Positions 18,684 to 27,580 of a stretch of 64,000 nt of DNA are shown one piece after another (positions within the stretch are counted from its first letter, which is position 1; each line of letters starts with the position of its first letter). This DNA is from Gammaproteobacteria bacterium. Lineage in GTDB: Bacteria > Pseudomonadota > Gammaproteobacteria > Eutrophobiales > Eutrophobiaceae. Made by a program: the position numbers and the translations under genes. The stretch covers positions 65,882-129,881 of the forward strand of contig WVYN01000014.1 of NCBI GenBank assembly GCA_011772965.1, read 5' to 3'. The notes under the pieces were generated by a model that ran no database searches, was not told the DNA's origin, and saw nothing but the letters and a program-made list of their open reading frames with translations.

Positions 18684-19812
18684 TCAGCATTCCGACAATA
18701 GCTGCAATTGCGGCGGCCTCAAAGCAGACCAAGGCACCCACTTTGTCCCAGGCATAACCACAGACAAGACTACCAACAGCCATGCCCGCACCGAAACTGG
18801 AACTGCTGTAAAGAGCCTGGCCCCTGCCCTGCAGATGACCACGAAAATATTGATGAACATACTGAATGGCTACCGCATGATACATTCCGAAACTCGCGGC
18901 ATGTAATGTCTGTGCAATTATCAATACGAACACATGATCCACAAAAAATCCGGTTAATAACCAGCGTAACGCCGCAAGCAAGAGGCTGGCCATTAACAGC
19001 AATTTCAGCCGGCACCGGATCATTAATTTGTGCATGTACATAAACAGGATGACTTCCGCGATAACCCCTAAGGCCCACATCTGCCCGATAAATGTGCTGG
19101 AATAACCATTATCCTCAAGATAAATGGAATAAAATGTGTAATATGGCCCATGGCTCGCCAGCATCAGAAAGCAGACTACGAAAAGGGCGATGACTTCAGG
19201 CCTCAATAGAATAGTGGCCAGACTTTCCTTGGCGTGTTCACCATGAACACTGCGGTTATCCGGTATGGAATGGCTCATTAACCAGACAACTATTACTGAA
19301 GCCAGAATAATCAGTGGTACATAACCAATACTTATGACTTCAAACACCATCCCGAGTAACCATACCGCCAGGATAAAACCTATTGATCCCCATACCCGGA
19401 TACTGGTATAGGCATGGGTTGACTCGCCCAGGTGCGCCAGTGTTGCTGCTTCGATCTGCGGTAATGAAGCACTCCAGAACACAGAGAACACCAGCAGGAC
19501 CAGGAACAGGCCCCAGAAACTGTCGACAAACAATACTAAAGCAAAACTGATGGCAGAAAAAAGCGAGGCGATCTGGATTACACGCATTCGTCTGCCGGTA
19601 TGATCAACAATCCAACCCCAGAAAAATGTGATAAAAATCTTGGTAAAAACCATGATCGAGGACAATATTCCGATTTGCCTGGAGTCCATGCCAATTGATT
19701 TAAGGTATAGCGCCCAGTAAGGCAGGATCACCCCGACAGTAACAAAGAAGAGAAAATAAAAGCCGGATAAACGCCAGTAAGGAATGCCTTGAATGCGATT
19801 ATGAATTCTCAT
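18658..19812 (-). CDS. MFS transporter, HcaT/nucleoside-symporter-like
   Basis: A 384-residue, 12-helix inner-membrane carrier. The start IPYWRLSGFYFLFFVTVGVILPYWALYLKSIGMDSRQIGIL and the loop GWIVDHTGRRMRVIQ are typical of the MFS group that includes the phenylpropionate carrier HcaT. The substrate is unknown. It follows aroC on the minus strand after 74 bases, a spacer with a TCCCTG/CAGGGA hairpin at 19865-19886, and its 3' end overlaps that of the convergent cyclase gene. Confidence 0.85.
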   Translation of the reverse strand: MRIHNRIQGIPYWRLSGFYFLFFVTVGVILPYWALYLKSIGMDSRQIGILSSIMVFTKIFITFFWGWIVDHTGRRMRVIQIASLFSAISFALVLFVDSFWGLFLVLLVFSVFWSASLPQIEAATLAHLGESTHAYTSIRVWGSIGFILAVWLLGMVFEVISIGYVPLIILASVIVVWLMSHSIPDNRSVHGEHAKESLATILLRPEVIALFVVCFLMLASHGPYYTFYSIYLEDNGYSSTFIGQMWALGVIAEVILFMYMHKLMIRCRLKLLLMASLLLAALRWLLTGFFVDHVFVLIIAQTLHAASFGMYHAVAIQYVHQYFRGHLQGRGQALYSSSSFGAGMAVGSLVCGYAWDKVGALVCFEAAAIAAIVGMLISWIFLRN

Positions 19813-19886
19813 GCCTCAATCGGGATTTAATAACAGGTTCTGGTCTCAATGATTGACTCACCAGTCCCTGAAATAAAATACAGGGA

Positions 19887-20987
19887 TTATATTTTTGTTG
19901 CAGGGATGATCGGGGTTTCAGATACTACGTCGGCGTTTTGCCCACGGTGCCGAAGATAATGATCCATCAATACTAGCGCCAGCATCGCTTCCGCAATGGG
20001 CGTTGCACGAATGCCTACACAGGGGTCATGCCGTCCTGTGGTAACAACCTCACTGGCTTCACCCTTAACATTAACCGTTTTACCGGGGAGACGAATACTG
20101 GATGTGGGTTTCAAGGCCATGCTCACCAGGATATCCTGACCGGTAGAAATCCCGCCCAGCACACCACCGGCGTGGTTGCCAAGGAAACCTTCCCTGGTAA
20201 TTTCATCACGATGTTGTGTGCCCTTTTGCGTAACTGATTCAAAACCCGACCCGATCTCTACTCCTTTGACCGCGTTGATACTCATCATGGCTTTAGCAAT
20301 GTCGGCATCCAGGCGATCAAAAACCGGCTCACCCAGTCCGGGTGGGACATTTTCCGCTACTACATTTATGCGCGCACCGATGGATTCACCTTCCTTGCGT
20401 AAGGCATCCATGTAGGATTCCAGTTCGACAACCTTGGAAGCATCACCACAGAAGAATGGATTATTATCAACCTCTTTCCAGTCTTTCATTTCCACCACGT
20501 GGGGCCCAAGCTGCGCAAGATAACCATGAATATTGATCCCGCATTTTTTATTCAAGTATTTTTTGGCGATTGCACCGGCGGCGACCCGCATGCAGGTCTC
20601 CCGCGCAGAAGCCCGGCCACCACCACGATAATCACGAATACCGTATTTTTGTTGATAGGTATAATCCGCGTGGCCCGGCCTGAAGAGATCCTTTATCTTG
20701 AAATAGTCCTTGGATTTCTGGTCCTCGTTTTCGATCAACAATCCAATCGGCGTTCCAGTCGTGACACCATCAAACACACCAGAGAGGATACGTACCGTAT
20801 CAGACTCCTTACGCTGGGTTACATGGCGTGATTTACCCGGTCGTCGCCTGTCCAAATCATGCTGCAGGTCGGTTTCGTTCAGCTCAAGGCCGGGTGGACA
20901 ACCATCAACTATGCAGGCATAAGCCGGCCCATGGCTCTCGCCACAAGTGCTGATCGTGAATAATTTTCCAAAGCTGTTACCGGACAT
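19887..20987 (-). CDS. aroC: chorismate synthase
   Basis: Flavin-dependent last step of the shikimate pathway, 5-enolpyruvylshikimate-3-phosphate to chorismate. The 366-residue product has the family blocks [18 protein letters not shown], the [14 protein letters not shown] phosphate region, [12 protein letters not shown] and, near the end, [18 protein letters not shown]. In many gammaproteobacteria aroC directly follows prmB; here prmB lies 3.7 kb upstream on the same strand with accessory genes between. Confidence 0.98.
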   Translation of the reverse strand: MSGNSFGKLFTISTCGESHGPAYACIVDGCPPGLELNETDLQHDLDRRRPGKSRHVTQRKESDTVRILSGVFDGVTTGTPIGLLIENEDQKSKDYFKIKDLFRPGHADYTYQQKYGIRDYRGGGRASARETCMRVAAGAIAKKYLNKKCGINIHGYLAQLGPHVVEMKDWKEVDNNPFFCGDASKVVELESYMDALRKEGESIGARINVVAENVPPGLGEPVFDRLDADIAKAMMSINAVKGVEIGSGFESVTQKGTQHRDEITREGFLGNHAGGVLGGISTGQDILVSMALKPTSSIRLPGKTVNVKGEASEVVTTGRHDPCVGIRATPIAEAMLALVLMDHYLRHRGQNADVVSETPIIPATKI

Positions 20988-21024
20988 GGGCGAGTATTGT
21001 AACGATAAATCAGGAAAACGTCGC

Positions 21025-21302
21025 TTATTGAAAAACAGGCGGTATCGCTCTGTGATCCAGGCTAACCGGATGAATGATATAACGTCCCATCATGCGGCCT
21101 TAATATGATGATTTACATGGCAATGGTACATCCATTCTCCCGGATTATCGGCAACTATTCTCATCATGGGATTATTCAGAGAAGACAGTGCGTATTCCCG
21201 GACCATATCCTCGGCTGTAATATAATTATGTCTGAACTTGTCGCTGTCTGCTCCGGTAACATTGCTCCATGTGCAAGCATATAATATGACTATTAAAACC
21301 AT
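21025..21302 (-). pseudogene. multicopper oxidase remnant, internally deleted
   Basis: A short reading frame (21090-21302) begins with a signal-like segment and FRHNYITAEDMVREYALSSLN, which resembles the first strand of ferroxidase-type multicopper oxidases, then runs straight into NPGEWMYHCHVNHHIKAA, the C-terminal type 1/type 3 copper block. After a one-base shift the normal tail [19 protein letters not shown] follows to a stop at 21025. The whole middle, several hundred residues in such oxidases, is missing. This is a deletion product with a further frameshift and should have no oxidase activity. Confidence 0.7.
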
Positions 21303-21482
21303 GGGTGAAAAAAACGCTTTATTATTTTGCTGAATTTAAAAATCATATCTATTCTGTTTGTATAACATCGCTCAATATATGTGGCACCTAGTGTAACGTG
21401 TAAATCGAGACTTGTCCGGTCAGCCGATGGCACTTCTGGGGATCGGGCTTGTCAAAAATTGGACTCGGCTGAAATATCCATT

Positions 21483-22019
21483 ATGAACCGGCTAATCAAT
21501 CAATTCCGCACGCTCTTGTTTTTGCTGCTTCTGGCAGTTCAGCCGTTGACAGCGATGGGCGCTCCCGACACCCGGTTGGTACGAATCGACGGGGTAACCA
21601 AGTCCATGAGCGAATATATCGGCCAGGGTCAGTGGGTCATTGTGAATGTATGGAGCCCTTCCTGCACAGCCTGTGTCGTGGAATTGCCCCAAATCCGGCA
21701 GTTTCGGACACGCAACCCCGACATCCCGGTAATTGGCGTGACTTTAGATTTTCCCAGTTTTGAATACGGCAAGATTAAGGTGATTAGAAGTTTTCTGGAG
21801 AGAAATCCACTGGATTATCCGATCTTTCTCGCCGATATTGATTCTGCATCCGATGTTATCGGCAACCGTCTGGTTGGGATTCCCTTAATCGCCATATTCC
21901 ATCCAAACGGTGATGTCGTTGCCCGCTGGCCAGGAACAATAGATGTCAGGGAGATTGAGGACTTTATTGCAAACTACGATGACTACCTGCTCGGTGATGA
22001 ACTGTTTGAGGATTTTTAG
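21483..22019 (+). CDS. periplasmic thioredoxin-like protein (TlpA/ResA type)
   Basis: A 178-residue exported protein. The ATG at 21483 is chosen because a clean signal peptide (TLLFLLLLAVQPLTAMGA) follows it; the frame is open further upstream but carries no signal there. The redox motif is Cys61-x2-Cys64 in NVWSPSCTACVVELPQIR, and GIPLIAIFHPNGDVVARWPG contains the cis-proline of the thioredoxin fold. It is the only plus-strand gene in the patch between aroC and prmB and converges on soxD, so a role as a SoxW-like reductant or in heme protein maturation is possible but unproved. Confidence 0.85.
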   Translation: MNRLINQFRTLLFLLLLAVQPLTAMGAPDTRLVRIDGVTKSMSEYIGQGQWVIVNVWSPSCTACVVELPQIRQFRTRNPDIPVIGVTLDFPSFEYGKIKVIRSFLERNPLDYPIFLADIDSASDVIGNRLVGIPLIAIFHPNGDVVARWPGTIDVREIEDFIANYDDYLLGDELFEDF

Positions 22020-22027
22020 ATCACCAA

Positions 22028-22591
22028 CTAGTTGCCCCCAGTTTCCTCATACACATTAATAAAGCCATCCCGATTAGGCATCTTGATGGCCGAGAGGACT
22101 TCGGCATCGAGTAATGTGTCTTCTTCTATGATGCCGTTCAGGTATAACAGGTAGGCCGTAACGGCATATACCTCATCATCGCTGAGCGTACCCGGTGCAG
22201 TCATCGGCATCGATCGACGAATCATATCAAACAGGGTCGTCGCATATGGCCAGTAACTACCAATGGTTTTTTCCGGGTATTCACTGGTCAGTCCCATGCC
22301 AGCACCAGCCAACTGATCTGCATTCCCGCCCTGCCCTCTTGGGCCGTGGCAACTGATGCATTGTTTTTCGTAGATGCGCCTGCCCTGTGCCACGCTTCCC
22401 TTTCCGCCAGGCAGTCCGTCTCCACCCGGCATCACACTGATGTCCCAGGCAGCGATTTCCTCACTGCTTGCCGGTTCCCCGAGCATGGGACCATTCAGCA
22501 GTGTTTCACAATAGCTCCGCAGGCTAGTCCCAGCCAGCATCAATATCAACAGGATCAGAGCTTTCGGCGATTTCATCTTTATCATATACAT
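22028..22591 (-). CDS. soxD: SoxD, cytochrome c subunit of sulfur dehydrogenase
   Basis: A periplasmic c-type cytochrome of 187 residues with a signal peptide, then GPMLGEPASSEEIAAWDISVMPGGDGLPGGKGS, the typical SoxD entry block, and one heme site CISCH at 78-82. TIGSYWPYATTLFDMIRRSMP and DEVYAVTAYLLYLNGII followed by MPNRDGF complete the family pattern. It accepts electrons from SoxC in the Sox cycle. This is the short mono-heme form. Its 5' end overlaps soxC by 68 bases; an alternative ATG is at 22576. No soxXYZAB is in the window. Confidence 0.9.
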   Translation of the reverse strand: MYMIKMKSPKALILLILMLAGTSLRSYCETLLNGPMLGEPASSEEIAAWDISVMPGGDGLPGGKGSVAQGRRIYEKQCISCHGPRGQGGNADQLAGAGMGLTSEYPEKTIGSYWPYATTLFDMIRRSMPMTAPGTLSDDEVYAVTAYLLYLNGIIEEDTLLDAEVLSAIKMPNRDGFINVYEETGGN

Positions 22592-23882
22592 GACTCACTG
22601 AACCAAATTCATCGATTTGCCAGCTGACAATGGCATTGTAGTGAAAAAATCCATGCCGACCCCGTTCTGCGACCAGGTCTTTCCGTTGCGGTTGAACATA
22701 ACCGCTTTCATCCGTTGCCCGGCTTTGCAGGGTTGCAGGCGATCCATTCCACTGCCAGGGGATCCGGAAACGCGTGAATGATTTGCTCAGCACCGGTTCC
22801 TGCAGCTCGGCCTCGGCCCAGGTATTGCCACCGTCGGCAGTCACATCAACCCTGGTAATCTTGCCGCGTCCCGACCAGGCCAGACCAGTTATTTGGTAAA
22901 GACCGGCCTCCCTTAGCAACATGTTTGCTGACGGTGAGGTAATCAGGGATTTGGCCTGCATCACCATGGTAAACATGCGGGCCTTGCCATCAGGTAATAA
23001 TTCCGTGTAACGGGACGTTTCATTCCGTGCCATCACCGGGCAGTCGGTGAGTTTTAATCGACGCAGCCATTTGACATTCATGACACCTTCCCAGCCGGGA
23101 AGGATCAATCGTAATGGGTACCCGTTTTCGGGACGAATCCGTTCGCCGTTTTGATAGAGTGCCAGCATTGCATCGTCCATTGCTTTTTCCAGTGGGATAC
23201 TCATTTGCATGGCAAAAGCATCGGCACCTTCAGCGATTAACCAGTGCGCTTTTTTTGTGGGTTTCACTTCATCCAGCAATACTGGCAAAGGAATTCCTGT
23301 CCATTCACTGCAGGAAACCAGGCCATGGAAATATCCTGCTTCAGACCTTATGGGTGATTTATTCCAGCCGGCGTTACTGTTACCACCGCATTCCACAAAA
23401 CAGATTCGGGATCTTAATGGATATCGCAATAGGTTTTCGATACTGAAAAAAGATGGATTTTTGACAAGTCCGTGAATCAACAGGCGATGTTGCGATGGAT
23501 TAATCTGTGGTACACCATTGTGGTGACGCTCATAATGAAGACCGTTGGGCGTAATCGTACCTTCCAGTAGATGCAGAGGTGTCCAGGACACCCCGTTTCC
23601 CGGTATGGCAGAGTTGGCAGAGGGAAAGCGAACCACATCGTCTTCAAACTTTGACGGCATGCCGTAGGTTGAATAACCGGCGCCGGGTGTGTGCATCCAG
23701 GGTGGACTGGCTGTATTAACTGGGGCAGCTTCCGGTGCTGCTTCCAGATTCTTCATCACGACAGGTGCCAGTAATGTTGCAGCCCCAATCCCAAACCCGG
23801 TCTTGAGAAAGAGACGTCGATCAAGAAGACCATTACCGGCGACTTCCTGCAAATCAGTACCAGTCCTCATTATTTTTTTCAT
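22524..23882 (-). CDS. soxC: SoxC, molybdenum subunit of sulfur dehydrogenase
   Basis: Sulfite-oxidase-family molybdopterin protein that oxidises the sulfane sulfur bound to SoxYZ in the periplasm. The start at 23882 (MKKIMRTG) gives an N-terminus with DRRLFLKTGFGIGAATLLAP, a Tat-like signal with paired arginines. The frame continues upstream to 23924, but that would overlap the pentapeptide remnant. The Mo-binding cysteine is in RICFVECGGNSNAGW; WLIAEGADAF and NGYPLRLILPGWEGVMNVKWLRRL are typical later blocks. It ends inside the start of soxD. Confidence 0.9.
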   Translation of the reverse strand: MKKIMRTGTDLQEVAGNGLLDRRLFLKTGFGIGAATLLAPVVMKNLEAAPEAAPVNTASPPWMHTPGAGYSTYGMPSKFEDDVVRFPSANSAIPGNGVSWTPLHLLEGTITPNGLHYERHHNGVPQINPSQHRLLIHGLVKNPSFFSIENLLRYPLRSRICFVECGGNSNAGWNKSPIRSEAGYFHGLVSCSEWTGIPLPVLLDEVKPTKKAHWLIAEGADAFAMQMSIPLEKAMDDAMLALYQNGERIRPENGYPLRLILPGWEGVMNVKWLRRLKLTDCPVMARNETSRYTELLPDGKARMFTMVMQAKSLITSPSANMLLREAGLYQITGLAWSGRGKITRVDVTADGGNTWAEAELQEPVLSKSFTRFRIPWQWNGSPATLQSRATDESGYVQPQRKDLVAERGRHGFFHYNAIVSWQIDEFGSVSHVYDKDEIAESSDPVDIDAGWD

Positions 23883-23895
23883 TCGTTTTTTTCTG

Positions 23896-24662
23896 TTAAT
23901 CAAACATTGCCTGATCCAGGTCACGCGCGGTATCTAGCCCCTTGATGTCCCGGAATACGGTGCCAGTGAGTTTTGCCTTAGTAAGGTTGGGTGCCGTCAG
24001 ATCGGCACCCGTGAAGTTGGTTTTACTCAAATCACACCAGGTCAAATCTGCCCCCTGAGGTCGGCCCCCTGCAGTTCAGCGAATTTCATCGTGCAATATG
24101 CAAGGTCAGCATTCTCAAGCTTGGCATCATTCAGGTTGGCATAATCCAGTTTGGTGCGCAACATGCCCATGGACTGATTACTCATATTGGCACCTCCCCT
24201 AAGTGCAGTCAGATCAACTTCCCGCAAATCTGCGCCCTTGGCCTTGGCAATGAATTCCGCACTGCTGAGATCAGCGTTTCTGAGACTTGCATCACCCAGC
24301 TCGGTATTGTTCATTTTGGCATTATGCAGATTGGTGCGATCCAGGTTTGATCCGGACATAATGGTGAGATTCAGGCTGGCATTTTCAAGGTTCGAATTTG
24401 ACAGGTTGACTCCCCGAATATGACTGTAAAACAGATCTGCACCCTTGAAATCCATACCCGACAAATTCTGGCCACGGAAATCGCTCTCCCTGAGATCAGG
24501 CGCTATATCAGCAGTCGAGGCTTGGATAATTGCCAGCGCCTGGTCCCGGGTTACCGGGTCTCATTAGCTCTCTTCCGCCGAGAGCGGAATCACTATAATC
24601 AGGGAGGCTGATACAGCTAGAGAATGAAAAAACCGGTACCAGCGTCGCTTTAATATTGGCAT
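23896..24662 (-). pseudogene. exported pentapeptide-repeat protein, two stops and a frameshift
   Basis: Conceptual translation gives a signal-like segment (ATG at 24660-24662, LAVSASLIIVIPLSAEES), two consecutive in-frame stops TAA TGA, then, still in frame, DPVTRDQALAIIQAST and a long run of A(D/N)LxX pentapeptides to about 24042. There a lost base in a G run shifts the frame, and the repeats go on (GADLTWCDLSKTNFTGADL) to a stop at 23896. From residue MSG at 24464 a 140-residue piece could still be made. Pentapeptide repeats form a right-handed beta-helix; the role is unknown. It ends 14 bases before soxC. Confidence 0.75.
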
Positions 24663-24671
24663 TAACACCTC

Positions 24672-24697
24672 AATATATAAAGATATCTTCATATATT
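24672..24697. promoter_or_regulatory. 26-bp near-perfect palindrome before the sox patch
   Basis: Arms AATATAT and ATATATT surround the perfect core AAGATATCTT; only the single base pair flanking the core (A and C) breaks the symmetry. It lies 10 bases upstream of the ATG of the broken pentapeptide gene and about 40 bases beyond the prmB stop, followed by a GGAGCCTGT/ACAGGTTCC inverted repeat (24699-24723). A repressor site or a junction relic are both possible. Confidence 0.5.
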
Positions 24698-24737
24698 AGG
24701 AGCCTGTTAACGTTACAGGTTCCATGACAGCTTATTA

Positions 24738-25652
24738 TTATCCAGAGAGGGGCAGAAGGTCTTTTCTCTCAAGCAGAAAGACACCCTCACCGCCATGCTC
24801 AAAATCAAGCCAGAGAAACGGCACGTCAGGATAAGCCTCCTCGAGAGCATACTGACTGTTGCCTACTTCGACGATTAAGATGCCCCTGGCATTCAGATGA
24901 TGCGCTGCGTTCCCCAGTAGTCGATGAACGATATCCAGCCCGTCAGGGCCCGCATACAATCCCAGTGCCGGTTCATGGCGATATTCCTCGGCTAGAGTGA
25001 CCATATCCTGATCATCCACATAAGGAGGATTGGCAATTATCAAATCATAGGTCTTGCCGTCAAGTTCACTGAATACATCACTTTCAATCAATGAAACCCG
25101 TTCACACAAATCGTGGTACTCAACATTCTTTCTTGCCACCGAGAGCGCCTTTGCTGAAATATCAATCGCATCCACATTCGCACTGGGCAGGAATTTTGCC
25201 GTGGTAATGGCAATGCAGCCACAGCCTGTGCCGATATCCAGCACGGTATTGATATGCTCAGGATTACACCAGGGCTGGAACTGATCCTCAATCAACTCGG
25301 CGAGCGGTGATCGCGGTATCAGGACATGCTCATTGACGTGAAATTTCAACCCGGCAAACCAGGCCTCACCCAGCAGATAGGCTGTCGGTTTTCGGGTTTT
25401 GATACGCTCTTCTATGCGGGACAGAAGTAATTTTTTTTGACTCTCATCAATCGTCCGGTCCAGTTGTTTTTCATCTGCATCGAAACCCAATCCCAGCGTT
25501 CGTAAAACCAGAAAGGCCGCTTCGTCCAGTGCATTGTCTGTGCCGTGACCATAAAAAATCCCGGATTTGCCAAACCGGTCCATAGCCCATTCAATAAAAT
25601 CCCTGGGCGTAGAAACAGAATCTTCTGTAATAGCTTTACCGGGTGTGTTCAA
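24738..25652 (-). CDS. prmB: ribosomal protein L3 glutamine methyltransferase
   Basis: SAM-dependent methylation of a glutamine in ribosomal protein L3. The 304-residue product has an N-terminal helical domain, PTAYLLGEAWFAGLKFHVNEHVLIPRSP, the SAM loop DIGTGCGCIAITTA and the catalytic NPPYVD. The PrmB branch rather than PrmC is supported by the FHVNEHVLIPRSPLAELI block and the length. It starts 17 bases after the HD-GYP gene on the same strand. aroC, its usual downstream neighbour, is displaced by the sox patch. Confidence 0.94.
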   Translation of the reverse strand: MNTPGKAITEDSVSTPRDFIEWAMDRFGKSGIFYGHGTDNALDEAAFLVLRTLGLGFDADEKQLDRTIDESQKKLLLSRIEERIKTRKPTAYLLGEAWFAGLKFHVNEHVLIPRSPLAELIEDQFQPWCNPEHINTVLDIGTGCGCIAITTAKFLPSANVDAIDISAKALSVARKNVEYHDLCERVSLIESDVFSELDGKTYDLIIANPPYVDDQDMVTLAEEYRHEPALGLYAGPDGLDIVHRLLGNAAHHLNARGILIVEVGNSQYALEEAYPDVPFLWLDFEHGGEGVFLLERKDLLPLSG

Positions 25653-25669
25653 GAAAGAATTCTATGTGT

Positions 25670-27298
25670 CTAGTTTACGGCGGGTGGTGGCGTATAACCG
25701 GGAATATTTTCAGGATCAACATCATCTATCTGTTCCGGTTCAAGGTGTTCCTCGGCATACTTGAGGTAGAGTTTTTCCCACATAAAAACATCAAACAGAT
25801 CAGGATCAACATGATTATCCAGTTTCATACGACCAAGGATAGTCAAGGCCTTGGACAGGGTCATTGCCTCTTTGTATGGCCGATCTTTTGCGGTCAAGGC
25901 CTCAAATACATCGGCAATTGCCAGCATCCTCGCTGGAATCGACATGTCCTCTTTTTTAAGCTGGTTGGGATAACCGGTACCGTCCATTTTTTCATGGTGA
26001 CCACCGGCAAATTCCGGTACCCGTTGAAGGTGCTTGGGATAGGGCAGTGATTCAAGCATTTTAATTGTTACACTGACATGGTTATTAATAATTTCCCGTT
26101 CCCGGTAACTGAGCGTACCTCTACCAATGTTCAGGTTCTGTTTCTCCTCATCAGTTAAAAATTTTTCCTGATTTCCTGCAGTATTCTGCCATTGCATTCT
26201 GCTTATTTCTTCCACACGCTTTATATCATCATCAGAAATCGATTCACCACCAATGTTACACAGCCTGATGAAATCCCTGTCCTGATTAAGCTTATCAAGC
26301 TTTTGTTGCAGTTCATCATCTTCATGCGAGGTATGTCCCCGAGATTCCAGATTCTTGCGAAGCGATTCAATGACAACATCACGTTTTAAAACTTCAAAGC
26401 GCGTATCAACAAGCTCAATTCTATCAAAGATGGTTTCCAGTTTCGTTCCTTTATCGACAACATATTCGGGAGTTGTAATTTTTCCGCAATCATGTAACCA
26501 GGCCGCAACATCAAGTTCGTATTTTTCTTCATCAGACATATTAAATTCAGCCAGTGGTCCATAGTTTACCTTGCAGGCCGCATTAGCGATAAGATTCGTC
26601 AACACCGGTACCCTTCGGCAGTGCCCGGCCGTATATGGAGATTTTTCATCAATAGCGTTGGCAATAAGCTTAATTAATGCATCAAACAATTCTTTTTGGG
26701 CGTCCAGCAATGACCGGTTAGTGATGGTTACTGCAGCCTGGGAAGCCAGGGACTCAACCAGTTGTTGTGATACATCGGAAAACGGAATGACATCACCAGT
26801 CTCTGCATCTATCGCATTAATCAATTGCAGTACCCCGATGATATTGTTTTCATGGTTGACCATGGGCACAGTGAGGAAGGACTTTGAACGGTAACCGGTT
26901 TTCTTGTCAAAATTACGCGTGCCTGAAAAATCAAACTCGGTATCTTCGTACGCATCAGGAGTATTAATGGTCTTTCTCTCCAGCACGGCACAGGCAGCTA
27001 CATTATTCAGGTTTGGACTACCATCTTCGCGGTAAAGATATACAGGATAAAACGGGATTTCCTCACCCGAAGTACCGCCCATATGGATTTTCAGCGTGTT
27101 CGTCTGCATGATTTCAAACCGTAAACGATTATCTTCTGTCCTAATATATAATGTGCCGCCATCAGCATTAGTAATATCCTTGGCACGTATCAGGATCATT
27201 TCCAGCAAACGCTGATGGTCCTTTTCTGCGGAAAGGGCAATACCGATTACATTCAGCTCATCAAGCAGCTTGAGCAGTTTTGTGCGGGTAAACTCCAT
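25670..27298 (-). CDS. GAF plus HD-GYP cyclic di-GMP phosphodiesterase
   Basis: A 542-residue cytoplasmic protein. Residues ~12-195 are a GAF sensor domain (GGTLYIRTEDNRLRFEIMQ, LTVPMVNHENNIIGVLQLIN). The HD-GYP domain begins at about 203: HD pair at 269-270 in WLHDCGKITTPEYV, then a charged, helical insertion of about 105 residues (285-392), then NNHVSVTIKMLESLPY, HHEKMDGTGYP at 434-444 and ADVFEALTAKDRPYK. The motif is complete, so cyclic di-GMP hydrolysis is likely. It stands directly before prmB. Confidence 0.92.
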   Translation of the reverse strand: MEFTRTKLLKLLDELNVIGIALSAEKDHQRLLEMILIRAKDITNADGGTLYIRTEDNRLRFEIMQTNTLKIHMGGTSGEEIPFYPVYLYREDGSPNLNNVAACAVLERKTINTPDAYEDTEFDFSGTRNFDKKTGYRSKSFLTVPMVNHENNIIGVLQLINAIDAETGDVIPFSDVSQQLVESLASQAAVTITNRSLLDAQKELFDALIKLIANAIDEKSPYTAGHCRRVPVLTNLIANAACKVNYGPLAEFNMSDEEKYELDVAAWLHDCGKITTPEYVVDKGTKLETIFDRIELVDTRFEVLKRDVVIESLRKNLESRGHTSHEDDELQQKLDKLNQDRDFIRLCNIGGESISDDDIKRVEEISRMQWQNTAGNQEKFLTDEEKQNLNIGRGTLSYREREIINNHVSVTIKMLESLPYPKHLQRVPEFAGGHHEKMDGTGYPNQLKKEDMSIPARMLAIADVFEALTAKDRPYKEAMTLSKALTILGRMKLDNHVDPDLFDVFMWEKLYLKYAEEHLEPEQIDDVDPENIPGYTPPPAVN

Positions 27299-27337
27299 CG
27301 CTAATTTGATTTATGAATATATAGATATATTTATAGC

Positions 27338-27355
27338 TTGTTATAGTTATAACAA
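27338..27355. promoter_or_regulatory. perfect inverted repeat upstream of the HD-GYP gene
   Basis: TTGTTATA-GT-TATAACAA, 8-base arms around a 2-base centre, 40 bases upstream of the GAF/HD-GYP start. It is a candidate repressor or activator site. The remaining gene-free stretch to 27580 is AT-rich and shows nothing else I can name. Confidence 0.4.
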
Positions 27356-27580
27356 TAATAATACATTCGAAACAGGGGTTTATACAGACCGGGCAATAAA
27401 TTAGTCTGTATATTGTGTCATATTCCGGAATTATCTTACTTTTTGGGTATGCGATAATTTCAAACCGGGGGTAGACAGGACTGAAATTAATCAGGTTTCA
27501 TCTATCTATAGCTATGCCGGGTTGCTAATATGAAAAAATATTACAGCCCGTAAAGCTCATAGACTGAGTAATGAATTTTT

